Shown here piece after piece: positions 31,384 through 40,522 of a stretch of 58,141 bases of DNA (position 1 is the stretch's first letter; each line of letters starts with the position of its first letter). Below the pieces are notes generated by a model, which saw nothing but the letters and a program-made list of their open reading frames with translations, had not been told where the DNA came from and did not search any database. The position numbers and the translations under genes are program-made. This stretch comes from Psychrobacter glacincola (GTDB lineage: Bacteria > Pseudomonadota > Gammaproteobacteria > Pseudomonadales > Moraxellaceae): the NCBI RefSeq assembly GCF_904846215.1, contig NZ_CAJGZK010000021.1:1-58141 (forward strand). Direction: 5' to 3'.

Positions 31384-32151
31384 ATGACTCAATCTATCAA
31401 TGCGGCGACATTGCCGCAGTTTTCCCAATTGTCTATCCAAGGCGAGGATGCCGAAAAATTTTTACAAGGACAATTAACTTGTGACGTCACCAAGCTCGGA
31501 CTCAGCTATCAAGCCGCAGCCATCGGTAATTTAAAAGGTCGCATAGAATTCGGTATTTGGATTAAAAAACAGGCTGAAAAGCATTTTGACGTGGTTATCA
31601 GTACAGACTGCGCTGAAGCGTTCCAAGGACATTTAAAAAAGTTCGGTGCCTTTTCAAAGTTTGATACCAGTGCCCCAACGCCGATTTATTCGTGTGTTAT
31701 TGATAATGTGCCGACTTTTAGCCATCAGGACGACCACAATACCTCAGAGAATACCCAAGCGTGGATGCAGTCTAGTATCGCAACTGGTAATTATTGGATA
31801 GTAGCGGCAACGCAAGGCGAATTCCAACCGCAAGAGCTGCGTCTGCATCAGCGCGGCGGCATGGACTATGATAAAGGTTGTTATCTCGGTCAAGAAGTCA
31901 TCGCCCGTATTTACTTTAAATCTGCACCAAAGGCATTTTTGCACTATGTAAAAGGAACAAGTGCAAAAGGCACAGGTACAACCCCTAGCGTTGGTGAAAA
32001 ACTGGATAAGGTACAGATCGTGAATGCGATTGCCACTCATGAAGGCTTTGAAGCATTGGTCGTCGCTCGTCCAGAGCAGTTGGCTGAAAGTGGTCTGAGC
32101 ATATTGGATTTGCCGCCAGCGCTACAAGCAGATGTTGCTCGTCCAAAGTAA
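31384..32151 (+). CDS. ygfZ: Folate-binding protein YgfZ-like
   Basis: A 255-residue GcvT-like protein that helps Fe-S cluster assembly or repair in a folate-dependent way. The hallmark K-G-C-Y-L-G-Q-E-V-I-A-R motif lies near residue 165, and the N-terminal L-S-I-Q-G-E-D-A-x-x-F-L-Q-G-Q-L-T-C-D segment is the usual start of the domain. AGAAGGACAATAACA precedes the ATG. It is followed by dadA with a 55-bp gap on the same strand. Confidence 0.9.
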   Translation: MTQSINAATLPQFSQLSIQGEDAEKFLQGQLTCDVTKLGLSYQAAAIGNLKGRIEFGIWIKKQAEKHFDVVISTDCAEAFQGHLKKFGAFSKFDTSAPTPIYSCVIDNVPTFSHQDDHNTSENTQAWMQSSIATGNYWIVAATQGEFQPQELRLHQRGGMDYDKGCYLGQEVIARIYFKSAPKAFLHYVKGTSAKGTGTTPSVGEKLDKVQIVNAIATHEGFEALVVARPEQLAESGLSILDLPPALQADVARPK

Positions 32152-32206
32152 TACCAACCGTTAAGCACGCTCTCATCTATTTTTATTCATCGCAGCAGAG
32201 TAATCT

Positions 32207-33550
32207 ATGACCCATATTGCGGTACTCGGGGCAGGCGTGGTGGGCGTAACCACCGCATGGTATCTTCGCCAGGCAGGCTATGATGTGACCGTGATTGAGC
32301 GTGAGTCTGCTGCAGGTATGCAGACCTCATTTGCCAATGGTGGACAGATATCTGTCTCGCATGCCACCCCTTGGGCAAATCCTACTGCACCGATCAAAGC
32401 GCTTAAATGGTTGTTTCGCGAGGATGCACCGCTGCTCTACCGCTTGCGTGCGGATAAGGCGCAACTTAAATGGGCAATGCAATTTCTGCAAGAGTGCCGG
32501 GCAGATCGGGCTGATGCAAATTTGGTGCAAATGGTACGTTTGGGATTGTATTCACGAGATGCTTTGCAGCAGCTGCGTGCTGATATTGATATTAATTATG
32601 AGCAGCAAACGCGCGGTATTATGCATTTTTATACCAAGCAAGCGGAGTTTGATGCCGCCATTGCCCCAACGGAGCGTATGCAAGCGCTTGGCTGCGAGCG
32701 CTATGTGATTGACATCAATAATGCTGTCAGTCTCGAGCCAGCACTTTACCCCATTGCCCACAAGCTTAAAGGCGCAACGTATACCAGTCGTGATGAATCG
32801 GGTAATGCCCATCTATTTACTCAGCGTTTAGCTGAGCACTGTATAAAGGCTGGTGTGCAGTTTTTATACGATACTGAGATTTTAGCCATCAATACGGATG
32901 GGGACTCTACTCAGCCGCACGTACATAGTATTACCATTCGACCAAAAGGTGAAAACGCACAAACCTTTAGTGCAGACAGCCATGTATTGGCGCTTGGTAG
33001 TTATAGCGTCGCTTTGATGAAACCCCTTAATATGCATCTGCCTATTTTCCCTGCCAAAGGCTACTCGGCCACTTATCAAATCAATCCCCGTGCGCCGCAT
33101 CTAGCCCCCTTTGTCAGCTTGATTGATGATGAGTTTAAGCTGGTTACATCGCGTCTTGGTGATAAGTTACGAGTGGCTGGAACGGCAGAATTTAATGGCT
33201 ACAACTTAGATTTGAATACCATACGCTGTGAGGCCATCACTCGCCGCGTGCAGCAATTATTTCCCAGAGGCATCATTGCCAACTCCGTACAATATTGGAC
33301 AGGCTTGCGACCAATGACACCCTCAAATGTCCCACTAATAGGACGCGCGCATATGGGTCAAGTCCGACATGGTAGTCACAATGTGCAAGCGACTTTTGAT
33401 AATTTATGGCTCAATACTGGTCATGGTACGCTTGGCTGGACGCATGCTTGTGGTTCAGCTAAAGCGATTAGTTTATTGATACAAGGCGAGATACCTGAGG
33501 TTGATTTTGACTTTATTGGTGTAGAAATGCCAAAAAAGGCGCTGATATAA
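32207..33550 (+). CDS. dadA: D-amino acid dehydrogenase
   Basis: A flavoprotein that oxidises D-amino acids, mainly D-alanine, to keto acids and feeds electrons to the respiratory chain. The 447 residues begin with HIAVLGAGVVGVTTAWYL (FAD Rossmann motif) and F-A-N-G-G-Q-I-S near residue 45. The C-terminal YWTGLRPMTPSNVPLIG and NTGHGTLGWT blocks are intact. No alanine racemase gene (dadX) or Lrp-type regulator is adjacent. The terminator stem begins inside its last codons. Confidence 0.93.
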   Translation: MTHIAVLGAGVVGVTTAWYLRQAGYDVTVIERESAAGMQTSFANGGQISVSHATPWANPTAPIKALKWLFREDAPLLYRLRADKAQLKWAMQFLQECRADRADANLVQMVRLGLYSRDALQQLRADIDINYEQQTRGIMHFYTKQAEFDAAIAPTERMQALGCERYVIDINNAVSLEPALYPIAHKLKGATYTSRDESGNAHLFTQRLAEHCIKAGVQFLYDTEILAINTDGDSTQPHVHSITIRPKGENAQTFSADSHVLALGSYSVALMKPLNMHLPIFPAKGYSATYQINPRAPHLAPFVSLIDDEFKLVTSRLGDKLRVAGTAEFNGYNLDLNTIRCEAITRRVQQLFPRGIIANSVQYWTGLRPMTPSNVPLIGRAHMGQVRHGSHNVQATFDNLWLNTGHGTLGWTHACGSAKAISLLIQGEIPEVDFDFIGVEMPKKALI

Positions 33551-33561
33551 GCGCCTTTTTT
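33532..33561 (+). terminator. Terminator overlapping the dadA stop
   Basis: AAAAAAGGCGC / GCGCCTTTTTT with an 8-base loop. The left stem arm is coding (codons for K-K-A near the C-terminus) and the stop codon TAA is in the loop. Confidence 0.9.
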
Positions 33562-33594
33562 ATTTACATGAAAGAATTTTATTCTAGAAGTATT

Positions 33595-35811
33595 TTATGC
33601 CGCACTACCCGACTCGGCTTTTAAATGTGAAGAAGAATCCCAACTGTCTGACTCAGCAGCTTCTGCGTGCATAGCCTCTAATTGCACAGGGACGCCATTC
33701 ACAGCAGCATTGCCACTCAACTGATCGATTAGCGCATCATCCGTCAGATCATTCAAACTGATGCCTGCATGCGCTTGAGCGATTTTTTGCTTCACGCCTT
33801 TACGGCCGTGACCGAAGCCATGCGGAATACTCACTACCCCCGCCATCAACTCATCAGTGATTTCTGCTGCAACAATCACGCTACCGACGCGCGAGGTGAC
33901 TTTGACATCTTGACCATCTTGAATACCATATAGCTCAGCCGTCTCAGGATGTAGCATCAGGGTGCAGCGCGGCTTGCCTTTGACCAAGCGATAGCTATTA
34001 TGCAACCACGAATTATTACTGCGGACATGACGACGACCTATCAATAAGATCTCGCTGTCATCATAATCTTGCATCATCGCTTGCACGCGGGTAAGATCCG
34101 CTTGATAAAAATCGACATTAAGATGAATCTGCTTATCTTTATGCTTTAACGCTTGCGGCAGCATGGTTTTAAGCGGTCCTAAATCAAGACCATGAGCATT
34201 TTTCTTGAGCTTATTCAATGTCATGCCAGCATAAGGTCCACGCCGTAATCCCTGATCGAGTACGAATTTCGGTCCTATTCGCCTTATCAATAGCCGTTCA
34301 GCTTTGGTTGCTAAAGACGCTTTTTTATCCAAGCGTTTTGCCAGCTCTAGATAAATTTGCCAGTCATGCTTGGCGTGCTTATTTTTACGAAACAACGCTT
34401 TTGAATATTTAGCGACGTTATGTACGGCAAAATTATTAAAGGTAACGTCGTAATGGTCGCGCTCTAACGGTGAGACTGGTGGCAAAATAATGTTGGCATG
34501 GCGACTGGTTTCATTGACAAAATAATCAATGGCGACCATAAAATCTAACTGTTCAAAAGCTTGATCTAATTTTTCGCCATTGGGTGTACTTAAAACAGGA
34601 TTACCCGCTACTGTCATAAAGCCTTTTAATTGACCTTTACCTGTAACCAACATCTCATCACTCATGGCAACCACCGGATATTCGCCATTAAAGTCAGGTA
34701 GCTTGCTGACACGACTATGACGCTTACCCAGATACCCGGGACCAGAGTTATTTACCACATCGACTGCAGCATTCGGGAACATCAAACCGCCTACTTCGTC
34801 CAATCGTCCCGTCACGATATTAATAACCATAGACAAATACTGGCTTAATAAACCGAACTCCTGCACAGATATACCCATACGACCATAGCAAACCGAGCTT
34901 TTTGCTTCACAAAATTCTGTGACCAGTCGCTTGATGTCGATTGCGGCTATACCAGTAATAGCGGCAACTGACTCTGCACTATAGTCTTTGGCAAAATCTG
35001 CCAGTCGCTCTATTTCTGGCGCAAGCGCCGCTGCTCTATTATTGATGCTTGCTTTATCGGCATAGCCTTGCAAATAAATCTCATTGAGCATCGCTAATAA
35101 TAACAATACATCAGTCGCTGGACGAATAAAGTGATGCTCGCTTGCGATGTCGGCGGTTTCAGTACGCCTTGGATCGATGACGACGACTTTGCCACCACGT
35201 GATTTAATATCCTTTAGCTTTTGGCGCATGTTTGGTGCCGTCATGATACTACCGTTAGACGCTAGCGGATTGCCACCGATGATGAGCATATACTGAGTAC
35301 GGTTGACATCAGGCACAGGAATACGCAGCATATGCCCGAATAAATGCATGCTAACGATATGGTGCGGTAATTGATCGACTGAAGTAGCAGAGAAGCGACT
35401 GCGCGTTTTAAGACTGCCTAATAAATGCTTGATCGTCAGCATACCGCCCAGATTGTGTACGTTAGGATTGCCTAAATATACACCAAAGGCATTTTTGCCA
35501 TATTGCTTTTGCACCGCTGCAATACCCACAGCGACTTTATCTAGCGCTTCAGTCCAGCTGATTTCTTTCCAGCCTTGCGCCGTTCTTTCAACAGGATGAC
35601 GCAGGCGGTCAGTATCCTCATGCAAATCCTGTAAGGCGGTCGCTTTTGGGCAAATATAACCTTTGGAAAATGGATCGTTTTTATCCCCTTTAATGGATAA
35701 AACCTTTTTGCCATCGTGCTTTATCTCAATACCACACATTGCTTCACACAGATTGCAGGTTCTAAAATGCGTCTGCTCTTTGGATTTTGTTTGTTCAGTA
35801 GCCACGGTCAC
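33595..35811 (-). CDS. Molybdopterin-dependent oxidoreductase
   Basis: A 738-residue protein of the DMSO-reductase/formate-dehydrogenase class with bis-MGD cofactor. The N-terminal 4Fe-4S motif is C-x2-C-x3-C (CNLCEAMCG) plus a later cysteine in GYICPKA. The molybdopterin domain follows with IIGGNPLASNG and VVIDPRRTETA. The C-terminal MopB binding domain ends in a segment with LMAGVVSIPHGFGH. It has no twin-arginine signal, so it should be cytoplasmic. No partner subunit or cofactor gene is nearby and the substrate is unknown. It is not a classical NarG or NapA. Confidence 0.87.
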   Translation of the reverse strand: MTVATEQTKSKEQTHFRTCNLCEAMCGIEIKHDGKKVLSIKGDKNDPFSKGYICPKATALQDLHEDTDRLRHPVERTAQGWKEISWTEALDKVAVGIAAVQKQYGKNAFGVYLGNPNVHNLGGMLTIKHLLGSLKTRSRFSATSVDQLPHHIVSMHLFGHMLRIPVPDVNRTQYMLIIGGNPLASNGSIMTAPNMRQKLKDIKSRGGKVVVIDPRRTETADIASEHHFIRPATDVLLLLAMLNEIYLQGYADKASINNRAAALAPEIERLADFAKDYSAESVAAITGIAAIDIKRLVTEFCEAKSSVCYGRMGISVQEFGLLSQYLSMVINIVTGRLDEVGGLMFPNAAVDVVNNSGPGYLGKRHSRVSKLPDFNGEYPVVAMSDEMLVTGKGQLKGFMTVAGNPVLSTPNGEKLDQAFEQLDFMVAIDYFVNETSRHANIILPPVSPLERDHYDVTFNNFAVHNVAKYSKALFRKNKHAKHDWQIYLELAKRLDKKASLATKAERLLIRRIGPKFVLDQGLRRGPYAGMTLNKLKKNAHGLDLGPLKTMLPQALKHKDKQIHLNVDFYQADLTRVQAMMQDYDDSEILLIGRRHVRSNNSWLHNSYRLVKGKPRCTLMLHPETAELYGIQDGQDVKVTSRVGSVIVAAEITDELMAGVVSIPHGFGHGRKGVKQKIAQAHAGISLNDLTDDALIDQLSGNAAVNGVPVQLEAMHAEAAESDSWDSSSHLKAESGSAA

Positions 35812-36302
35812 GCTCCCTATTATTATATTGTCCTTCTCAATAAATCAGCGATAAACTTCTGCTTAAAACTTTATTTGCTGATAGTCTATTCTCTACTATA
35901 TCTTTCTAATACTATAACTCCTAGTCAAATGTATGCACTGTGGTTACGCACCTTAGTTACGTACCTCGCTGACAAAACGTCCTGACGATTACATAACTAT
36001 GCTACCCATAACATAGGCATGATTTTTTTCATAATTGAGCAACAGTATCAACATTGTCCATACAGACAAAGCATTTTGAAATTCATATATTAGTAGCACA
36101 AGTTAGCCACTGGCTATTTGTGATGTAGTTAAGCGTTTTAAAATGCGCTATATAAGAAACAAGCTATTTAACCGCAGTACTGTACTAGCAATAAGAATCA
36201 TAAATAATAAGTCGGATACTAAAGCGTGATGCAACCTGTTGATTTAACTTTTAAATAACAGCTACTGCAAAAGACGCAATAACTAAAATAAGGATAATAG
36301 CA
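35812..36302. other. Divergent intergenic region, no gene seen
   Basis: It lies between the molybdopterin oxidoreductase (minus) and the CsbD-like gene (plus), is AT-rich, and should hold two promoters. No RNA gene or repeat copy was recognised. AATAAGGATAATAGCA just before 36303 is the CsbD ribosome site. Confidence 0.5.
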
Positions 36303-36506
36303 ATGAACGAACATACTCTAAAAGGCGAATGGAACCAAGTAAAAGGCTCAGCAAAGCAGAAGTGGGCTGACCTAACTGATGATGATTTATTACATGTCGA
36401 AGGTAGCCGTGATAAGCTCGTTGGTAAAGTGCAAGAGCGTTATGGTCACAGTAAAGATGACGCTGAGCGTGAAGTAGACGCATGGCGTACTGAAAACAAA
36501 TACTAA
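36303..36506 (+). CDS. CsbD-family stress protein
   Basis: A 67-residue protein with the CsbD pattern: M-N-x-x-x-L-K-G-E-W-N-Q-V-K-G-S-A-K-Q-K-W then D-D-D-L-L-x-V-E-G-x-x-D-K-L-V-G-K-V-Q-E-R-Y-G. CsbD proteins are small, acidic, helical and often induced by general stress; their biochemical role is unknown. A strong AAGGATAA lies before the ATG and two terminator-like hairpins follow. Confidence 0.93.
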   Translation: MNEHTLKGEWNQVKGSAKQKWADLTDDDLLHVEGSRDKLVGKVQERYGHSKDDAEREVDAWRTENKY

Positions 36507-36528
36507 TAAAACAGAAAATCGTTTAATC

Positions 36529-36561
36529 AAAAAACCGCATTAGTGTTTAATGCGGTTTTTT
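36529..36561 (+). terminator. Terminator of the CsbD-like gene
   Basis: The stem AAAAAACCGCATTA / TAATGCGGTTTTTT with a 5-base loop lies 23 bases after the stop codon. Confidence 0.93.
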
Positions 36562-36611
36562 ATGACCAGCTTTATGAGTTATTGAAACATAAATCTCAAA
36601 GTCCAGACACG

Positions 36612-36650
36612 ATAAAACCGCATAGCAATTAATTGTTATGCGGTTTTATT
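36612..36650. terminator. Second terminator-like hairpin
   Basis: AATAAAACCGCATA / TATGCGGTTTTATT with a loop that can extend the pairing (GCAATTAATTGT). It shares the AACCGCAT core with the hairpin 50 bases upstream, as if one were a copy of the other. It may act as a backup terminator. Confidence 0.7.
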
Positions 36651-37366
36651 GTTAACTATCCTTGTTACCCATCACGGCTCTAATCGCTGCATCCTTGCAA
36701 GATATTGAGCATATTGTGACAGTCGGGCATCCTGCCCTTTTTACTACTGGTGGCATTATCTGCCTGCAACACGGGTTATGTGTCCTTAATCCAATTGCTA
36801 TTATCATCCTGATGCTAGCCGTTGAAATATTATCCTTAATACGGTCAACTCAATCCTTGAGTCACATTCCCTTATGCCGTGTGTGTATAGTGTCAAATTA
36901 TTGAGCTACTGTTAAGTCGCGTAAACGTCATTGCGTGTAAGCATATGCTTACAACAGCCTAAATCCGAATAGTTAAAATCCTTAACCATATGATATTAAT
37001 AGCCTTTAATGTAAATAGCTATTTTTAGGCTAGAAAAAATTAATGTAAATTAGCTAAGTGTTAGCGATATTCGTTGTCCCAAGCAACACCCTAGTCACTC
37101 AACGTATCGAATGCTTACGCAAATATTTGCAATATTTACAACTTCTTAACACCAACGACACGTATTGATAAGCTTTAGGTTTTATTATGTACATGTAAGA
37201 AAATATTTCAAGAATAACGATAATACAGAACAAATATCCATATTTTACAAGTATATTTTGCGTATTACTCATGGTTGTTAGCGTTATTCTGCATTATATA
37301 TCAACAAAATTTTGCAACGGTATATAGCTGCTTTTTAAGCCAACTTATATCTTAGGAGATTCCATC
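36651..37366. other. Long AT-rich intergenic region
   Basis: About 700 bases without a gene I can support. It contains an 18-bp palindrome at 36936-36953 and a shorter one, GCAAATATTTGC, at 37119-37130. An 80-codon frame at 36662-36904 has a TTG start and no ribosome site and was not accepted. The promoter of the lipoprotein gene at 37367 must lie in the right part. Confidence 0.5.
36936..36953. promoter_or_regulatory. 18-bp perfect palindrome
   Basis: TGTAAGCATATGCTTACA is its own reverse complement. It looks like a dimeric regulator site, but it is 414 bp upstream of the nearest downstream gene. No known consensus was matched. Confidence 0.5.
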
Positions 37367-37990
37367 ATGAAAACGTTACAACCTTTCTCGCTTAAAACTA
37401 TCCTCTCTGCCTCACTTGTATTTGCACTCGTTGGCGTTACTGCTGGCTGCGCTGTCGCCGGTCCAGGTTACGACAATTATCCGATATACAATGACAACAG
37501 CGGTTATGGTCATGTTGAAAACAATCGCGCTATTCAGCAACTTCGTCAGGATTTACGCCGTAAAGGTTATAACGTGATGGACATCAGAACAGAAAGCTAT
37601 CGCGGTAACCGTGTGCTGACAGTGCTTGCTAAAAAGAATGATCAAGCTTATGAGCTTAAATACAGCTCACCAGATCTCAGACTTATCAGCTCGACCAAAA
37701 AACCTTGGTCTAATGTCTGGGATGATAAAAACGACTATAAAGATAGTGGCAAATACAAAGATAAACATTATAAAAATGAAGACAGCATCAAAAATGAATC
37801 ACGTTATCCAGCGATTAAACGCCGTGCTATCAATAAAGTTGAGGGTATGGGTTATCGAGTCACAGATATTGAATTTGAAGAAAAGAAAAATCGCGGCGTA
37901 TTTGAGATTGAAGCCAAACGCGGCTCACAAGAGTATGAGATTATACTTGGCTATCCAAACTTGAATGTGATCAAGATCAAAAAAGATTAG
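37367..37990 (+). CDS. PepSY-like lipoprotein
   Basis: A 207-residue product with a lipoprotein signal; lipobox V-T-A-G-C puts the cysteine at residue 28. Two PepSY-like repeats follow, about 55-105 and 148-205. Each has an N-terminal helix with K-G-Y-N-V-M-D-I or M-G-Y-R-V-T-D-I, then strands with G-x-x-x-x-E-I-E-A-K and Y-E-(I/L). A Lys/Asp-rich linker (about 115-140) separates them. PepSY domains often bind or inhibit peptidases in the periplasm; no partner is visible. TTAGGAGATTCCATC gives a strong ribosome site. Confidence 0.7.
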   Translation: MKTLQPFSLKTILSASLVFALVGVTAGCAVAGPGYDNYPIYNDNSGYGHVENNRAIQQLRQDLRRKGYNVMDIRTESYRGNRVLTVLAKKNDQAYELKYSSPDLRLISSTKKPWSNVWDDKNDYKDSGKYKDKHYKNEDSIKNESRYPAIKRRAINKVEGMGYRVTDIEFEEKKNRGVFEIEAKRGSQEYEIILGYPNLNVIKIKKD

Positions 37991-38221
37991 GGGGTGTATC
38001 AAAAAGTATGCTGATTAAAATTTAAACAATTCTTAAAGCCTTGAAGGTCCTGTAGGATCAGAGAACGTAGCATAGATTTCTTATTGATCTTTATCTCCAG
38101 CATAATTTTTAGAACACCACCAAATAATTATTAGTAACTACTGTTACAAATTACCTTTAATTTGAATTCGATTTATTCCACTATAATAAGAAATAAGTCA
38201 TCAACAAGATAAGGTAAATCA

Positions 38222-38842
38222 ATGCATCAAATGAGTGAGTGGGTGCTGGCTATCATGGCAAAATTTGGCTATGTCGGCATTTTATTCGCTATGTTTGCTG
38301 AAAATGTTTTTCCGCCTATACCATCTGAGCTTATTATGCCAGCAGCAGGTTTTTCGGCCGCTAGGGGTGATTTAAATATACTATTAGTCATAGTAGCCGG
38401 TACGTTTGGTAGCGTTCTTGGTGCATTACCTCTTTATTATCTGGGAACTTTGTTCAATAAAGAACGCTTAATAGTATTTACTGAAAAGTATGGAAAATAC
38501 GTGTTTATTAAGTCTGAGGATGTTTTGTCGTCCAATGCGTGGTTTGATAAACATGGTAAAAAAGCGGTCTTTTTTGGCCGCATGGTGCCTGGTATTCGTT
38601 CATTGATCTCCATCCCTGCGGGGATGAATAAGATGCCAATGGTCTCTTTTTTAATATTAACGGCTTTGGGATCTAGTATTTGGACAGCAATGTTGACCCT
38701 AGCAGGATTTTACTTGGGTAAAAATTACGAGGTCATTACAACTATGTTAGCGCCTTACTCTAAGGTTTTCTTGTTGCTTGCCATAGTCATTATTATTGTT
38801 TGGTTTATTAAACGTCGACTATCTGATCAGCATAATATTTAA
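38222..38842 (+). CDS. DedA-family membrane protein
   Basis: A 206-residue inner-membrane protein with the DedA/SNARE-associated domain: E-N-V-F-P-P-I-P-S-E-L-I-M-P-A-A-G near residue 25, G-R-M-V-P-G-I-R-S-L-I-S-I-P-A-G near 120 and several membrane helices. DedA proteins act as lipid (undecaprenyl phosphate or phospholipid) flippases and affect proton-motive force and drug tolerance. The conserved Glu and the Arg of FGRMVPGIR are present. It lies between two PepSY-type genes on the same strand. Confidence 0.93.
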   Translation: MHQMSEWVLAIMAKFGYVGILFAMFAENVFPPIPSELIMPAAGFSAARGDLNILLVIVAGTFGSVLGALPLYYLGTLFNKERLIVFTEKYGKYVFIKSEDVLSSNAWFDKHGKKAVFFGRMVPGIRSLISIPAGMNKMPMVSFLILTALGSSIWTAMLTLAGFYLGKNYEVITTMLAPYSKVFLLLAIVIIIVWFIKRRLSDQHNI

Positions 38843-39023
38843 TACAAAACCGATTTATTTATCTTCCAAATTTTAACGATTTTCCTAAATAAAATACGGC
38901 TTATTTAACCCTCAGCCAGCGCTAAGCTTCTCCTATGTTTTATCCCATATACTGAAGTTATAAATACAATAGATGCTAAACCAATCTAGCATGCAAAAAC
39001 TCTCAAAAACAAAGGATAATATC

Positions 39024-39602
39024 ATGAAAAAATTATCAACTCTAAGCAAATCTATCATTATGGTACTGAGTATTGCAGGTGTCAGCACCGCTGCTATCGC
39101 TGTAGGACAAAGCGCCACCACAAAAACCGAAGTCAGTGAAGCCATAGCAGCGGCACAAAGCAAGATCAGTCTTGAGCAAGCCATTACCATCGCCCAAAAG
39201 TCTATTAAAGGGGATGTGATTAGTGCTGATTTTGATCAGAATGGTCGTTCAGCAGGTGGTAACTATGACGTTAAACTTGTTGCTAACAATACTGAATATG
39301 AAGTAGAGGTTGATGCAAATAGCGGTAAAGTTTTAAGTCGTAAGCAAGAGAAGCTTGATAAAGAAGATATGGCGGAGTATAAGGCCATGAAAAAATCTAA
39401 AACCAGTATGAACCAAGCGATAAAGCGAGCCAACCAGAGTGTGAATGGGAAAGTTATTGAAGCAGGATTTGACATAGACTTTGGCAAACCTGTTTATAAG
39501 TTTGAGATTGCTAAAGGTACTCAAGTACATAAAGTGGTTGTCGATAGCAGGACTGGTAAGATTATTCGTAGCCAAGTAGAAGCAGCTGATAATGATGACT
39601 AA
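39024..39602 (+). CDS. Exported PepSY-domain protein
   Basis: A 192-residue protein with an N-terminal signal peptide (MKKLSTLSKSIIM..., probable cut after A-I-A near residue 27). Two PepSY domains follow, about 48-108 and 125-188, each ending in Y-(E/K)-V-x-V-D-x-x-(S/T)-G-K-(V/I). The start at 39024 has AAGGATAAT; the frame is open 17 codons further up but without a ribosome site. It is likely periplasmic. A terminator-like hairpin follows at 39661. Confidence 0.85.
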   Translation: MKKLSTLSKSIIMVLSIAGVSTAAIAVGQSATTKTEVSEAIAAAQSKISLEQAITIAQKSIKGDVISADFDQNGRSAGGNYDVKLVANNTEYEVEVDANSGKVLSRKQEKLDKEDMAEYKAMKKSKTSMNQAIKRANQSVNGKVIEAGFDIDFGKPVYKFEIAKGTQVHKVVVDSRTGKIIRSQVEAADNDD

Positions 39603-39660
39603 TATTGCAGCAAGTCGAAGTGATAAATAGGTTAACATTCATATCTAATGATTTCTAAAT

Positions 39661-39698
39661 GGCTCTAAGCGACATTACCATATCGCTCAGAGCTTTTT
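39661..39698 (+). terminator. Terminator after the PepSY gene
   Basis: GCTCTAAGCGA / TCGCTCAGAGC stem with one mismatch, followed by TTTTT. Confidence 0.75.
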
Positions 39699-40049
39699 GG
39701 TTTAGAGCTATCACTATAAAAGGATGGTTTGGTAAAAATTGTGATAATCAAGATTAAGACGGCTGTGATGAATACAGAAAATTGAATCAATAATATACTG
39801 TTGAAATTGCGCCTAAAACAACTTGATTTAGCTATTTTAGAAATCGATTGTTGATGTAGAGTAGTGTAGTGTAGGAAATAATAAGCCCATGAAAATCTGA
39901 GACTGTAGCTGATTGTTTAGTATTTGATGTCGCGGTCAAATAAGCCAGCCCTTAGTTTGTTTGACCATTTTTTATCGCTTTTTTTGTTTGTCGTATACTG
40001 TCTATTTATCGTCGTTCCATACACAATTTTCATATCATTAGTGAGATCA

Positions 40050-40129
40050 TATAGGTATCCACTTTTAAAAGAATACAGCACTGCTGGGATTTATAAGATT
40101 AGTCCTTCTTTTATTTAGGACCGACTATA
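40050..40129. repeat. MITE-like repeat, copy 7 (centre deleted)
   Basis: An 80-bp element with ends TATAGG and GACTATA. It keeps the left part (CCACTTTTAAAAGAATACAG) and right part (CTTTTATTTAGGAC) of the copy 2 subfamily but lacks the whole GCAGCCTCTGTC core and part of both arms. Confidence 0.75.
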
Positions 40130-40139
40130 TTACAAACTA

Positions 40140-40454
40140 CTATCCAAAATCTAAGACTTCAATCACATCATAAGCAGGCGTCTCATAAGGATGCGCCTGC
40201 TTTAATGCGCTGATGACATCATTAATACTAGCCTTAGAAACCACCATCTCAAGCCGCCATTCATTAACCTTTTGCAAATTGTCCTGTGTACCAATGTGCG
40301 GCGTACTGCCTGCCAGTGGCATAAACTGTCCCATCCCCTGCACTTGCCAACAGCACTGCTCATAATCGCCAATTTTACCAGCACCTGCCACAAATAGCGC
40401 CGACTTTACCTGCTCTAATGCTGAGTCTGGTACAAAAACGGTGAGTTTATACAT
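40140..40454 (-). CDS. NIF3/YqfO C-terminal-like protein
   Basis: A 104-residue stand-alone protein like the insert domain of YqfO/NIF3 proteins, with a CutA-like ferredoxin fold. Visible are K-L-T-V-F-V-P near the start, the A-G-A-G-K-I-G-D-Y-E-x-C-C-W turn and the end A-H-P-Y-E-T-P-A-Y-D-V-I-E. Such short proteins are widespread in proteobacteria; the function is unknown. GGAGGCGACTACATG on the minus strand gives the ribosome site. It follows the glycosylase gene on the same strand. Confidence 0.87.
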   Translation of the reverse strand: MYKLTVFVPDSALEQVKSALFVAGAGKIGDYEQCCWQVQGMGQFMPLAGSTPHIGTQDNLQKVNEWRLEMVVSKASINDVISALKQAHPYETPAYDVIEVLDFG

Positions 40455-40522
40455 GTAGTCGCCTCCTTAAATTAGTGGCCTCATCAAATCTTTAAAATTA
40501 AATGAAATGCACAAAAAACTTT

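Noticed and set aside
36662..36904. 80-codon frame in the long intergenic region
   Set aside because: TTG start, no ribosome site, starts at the edge of a terminator hairpin, and shows no protein-family features.
39924..40118. 64-codon frame with a membrane-helix-like stretch on the plus strand
   Set aside because: It runs into repeat copy 7, has no clear ribosome site, and its hydrophobic part is explained by T-rich DNA.
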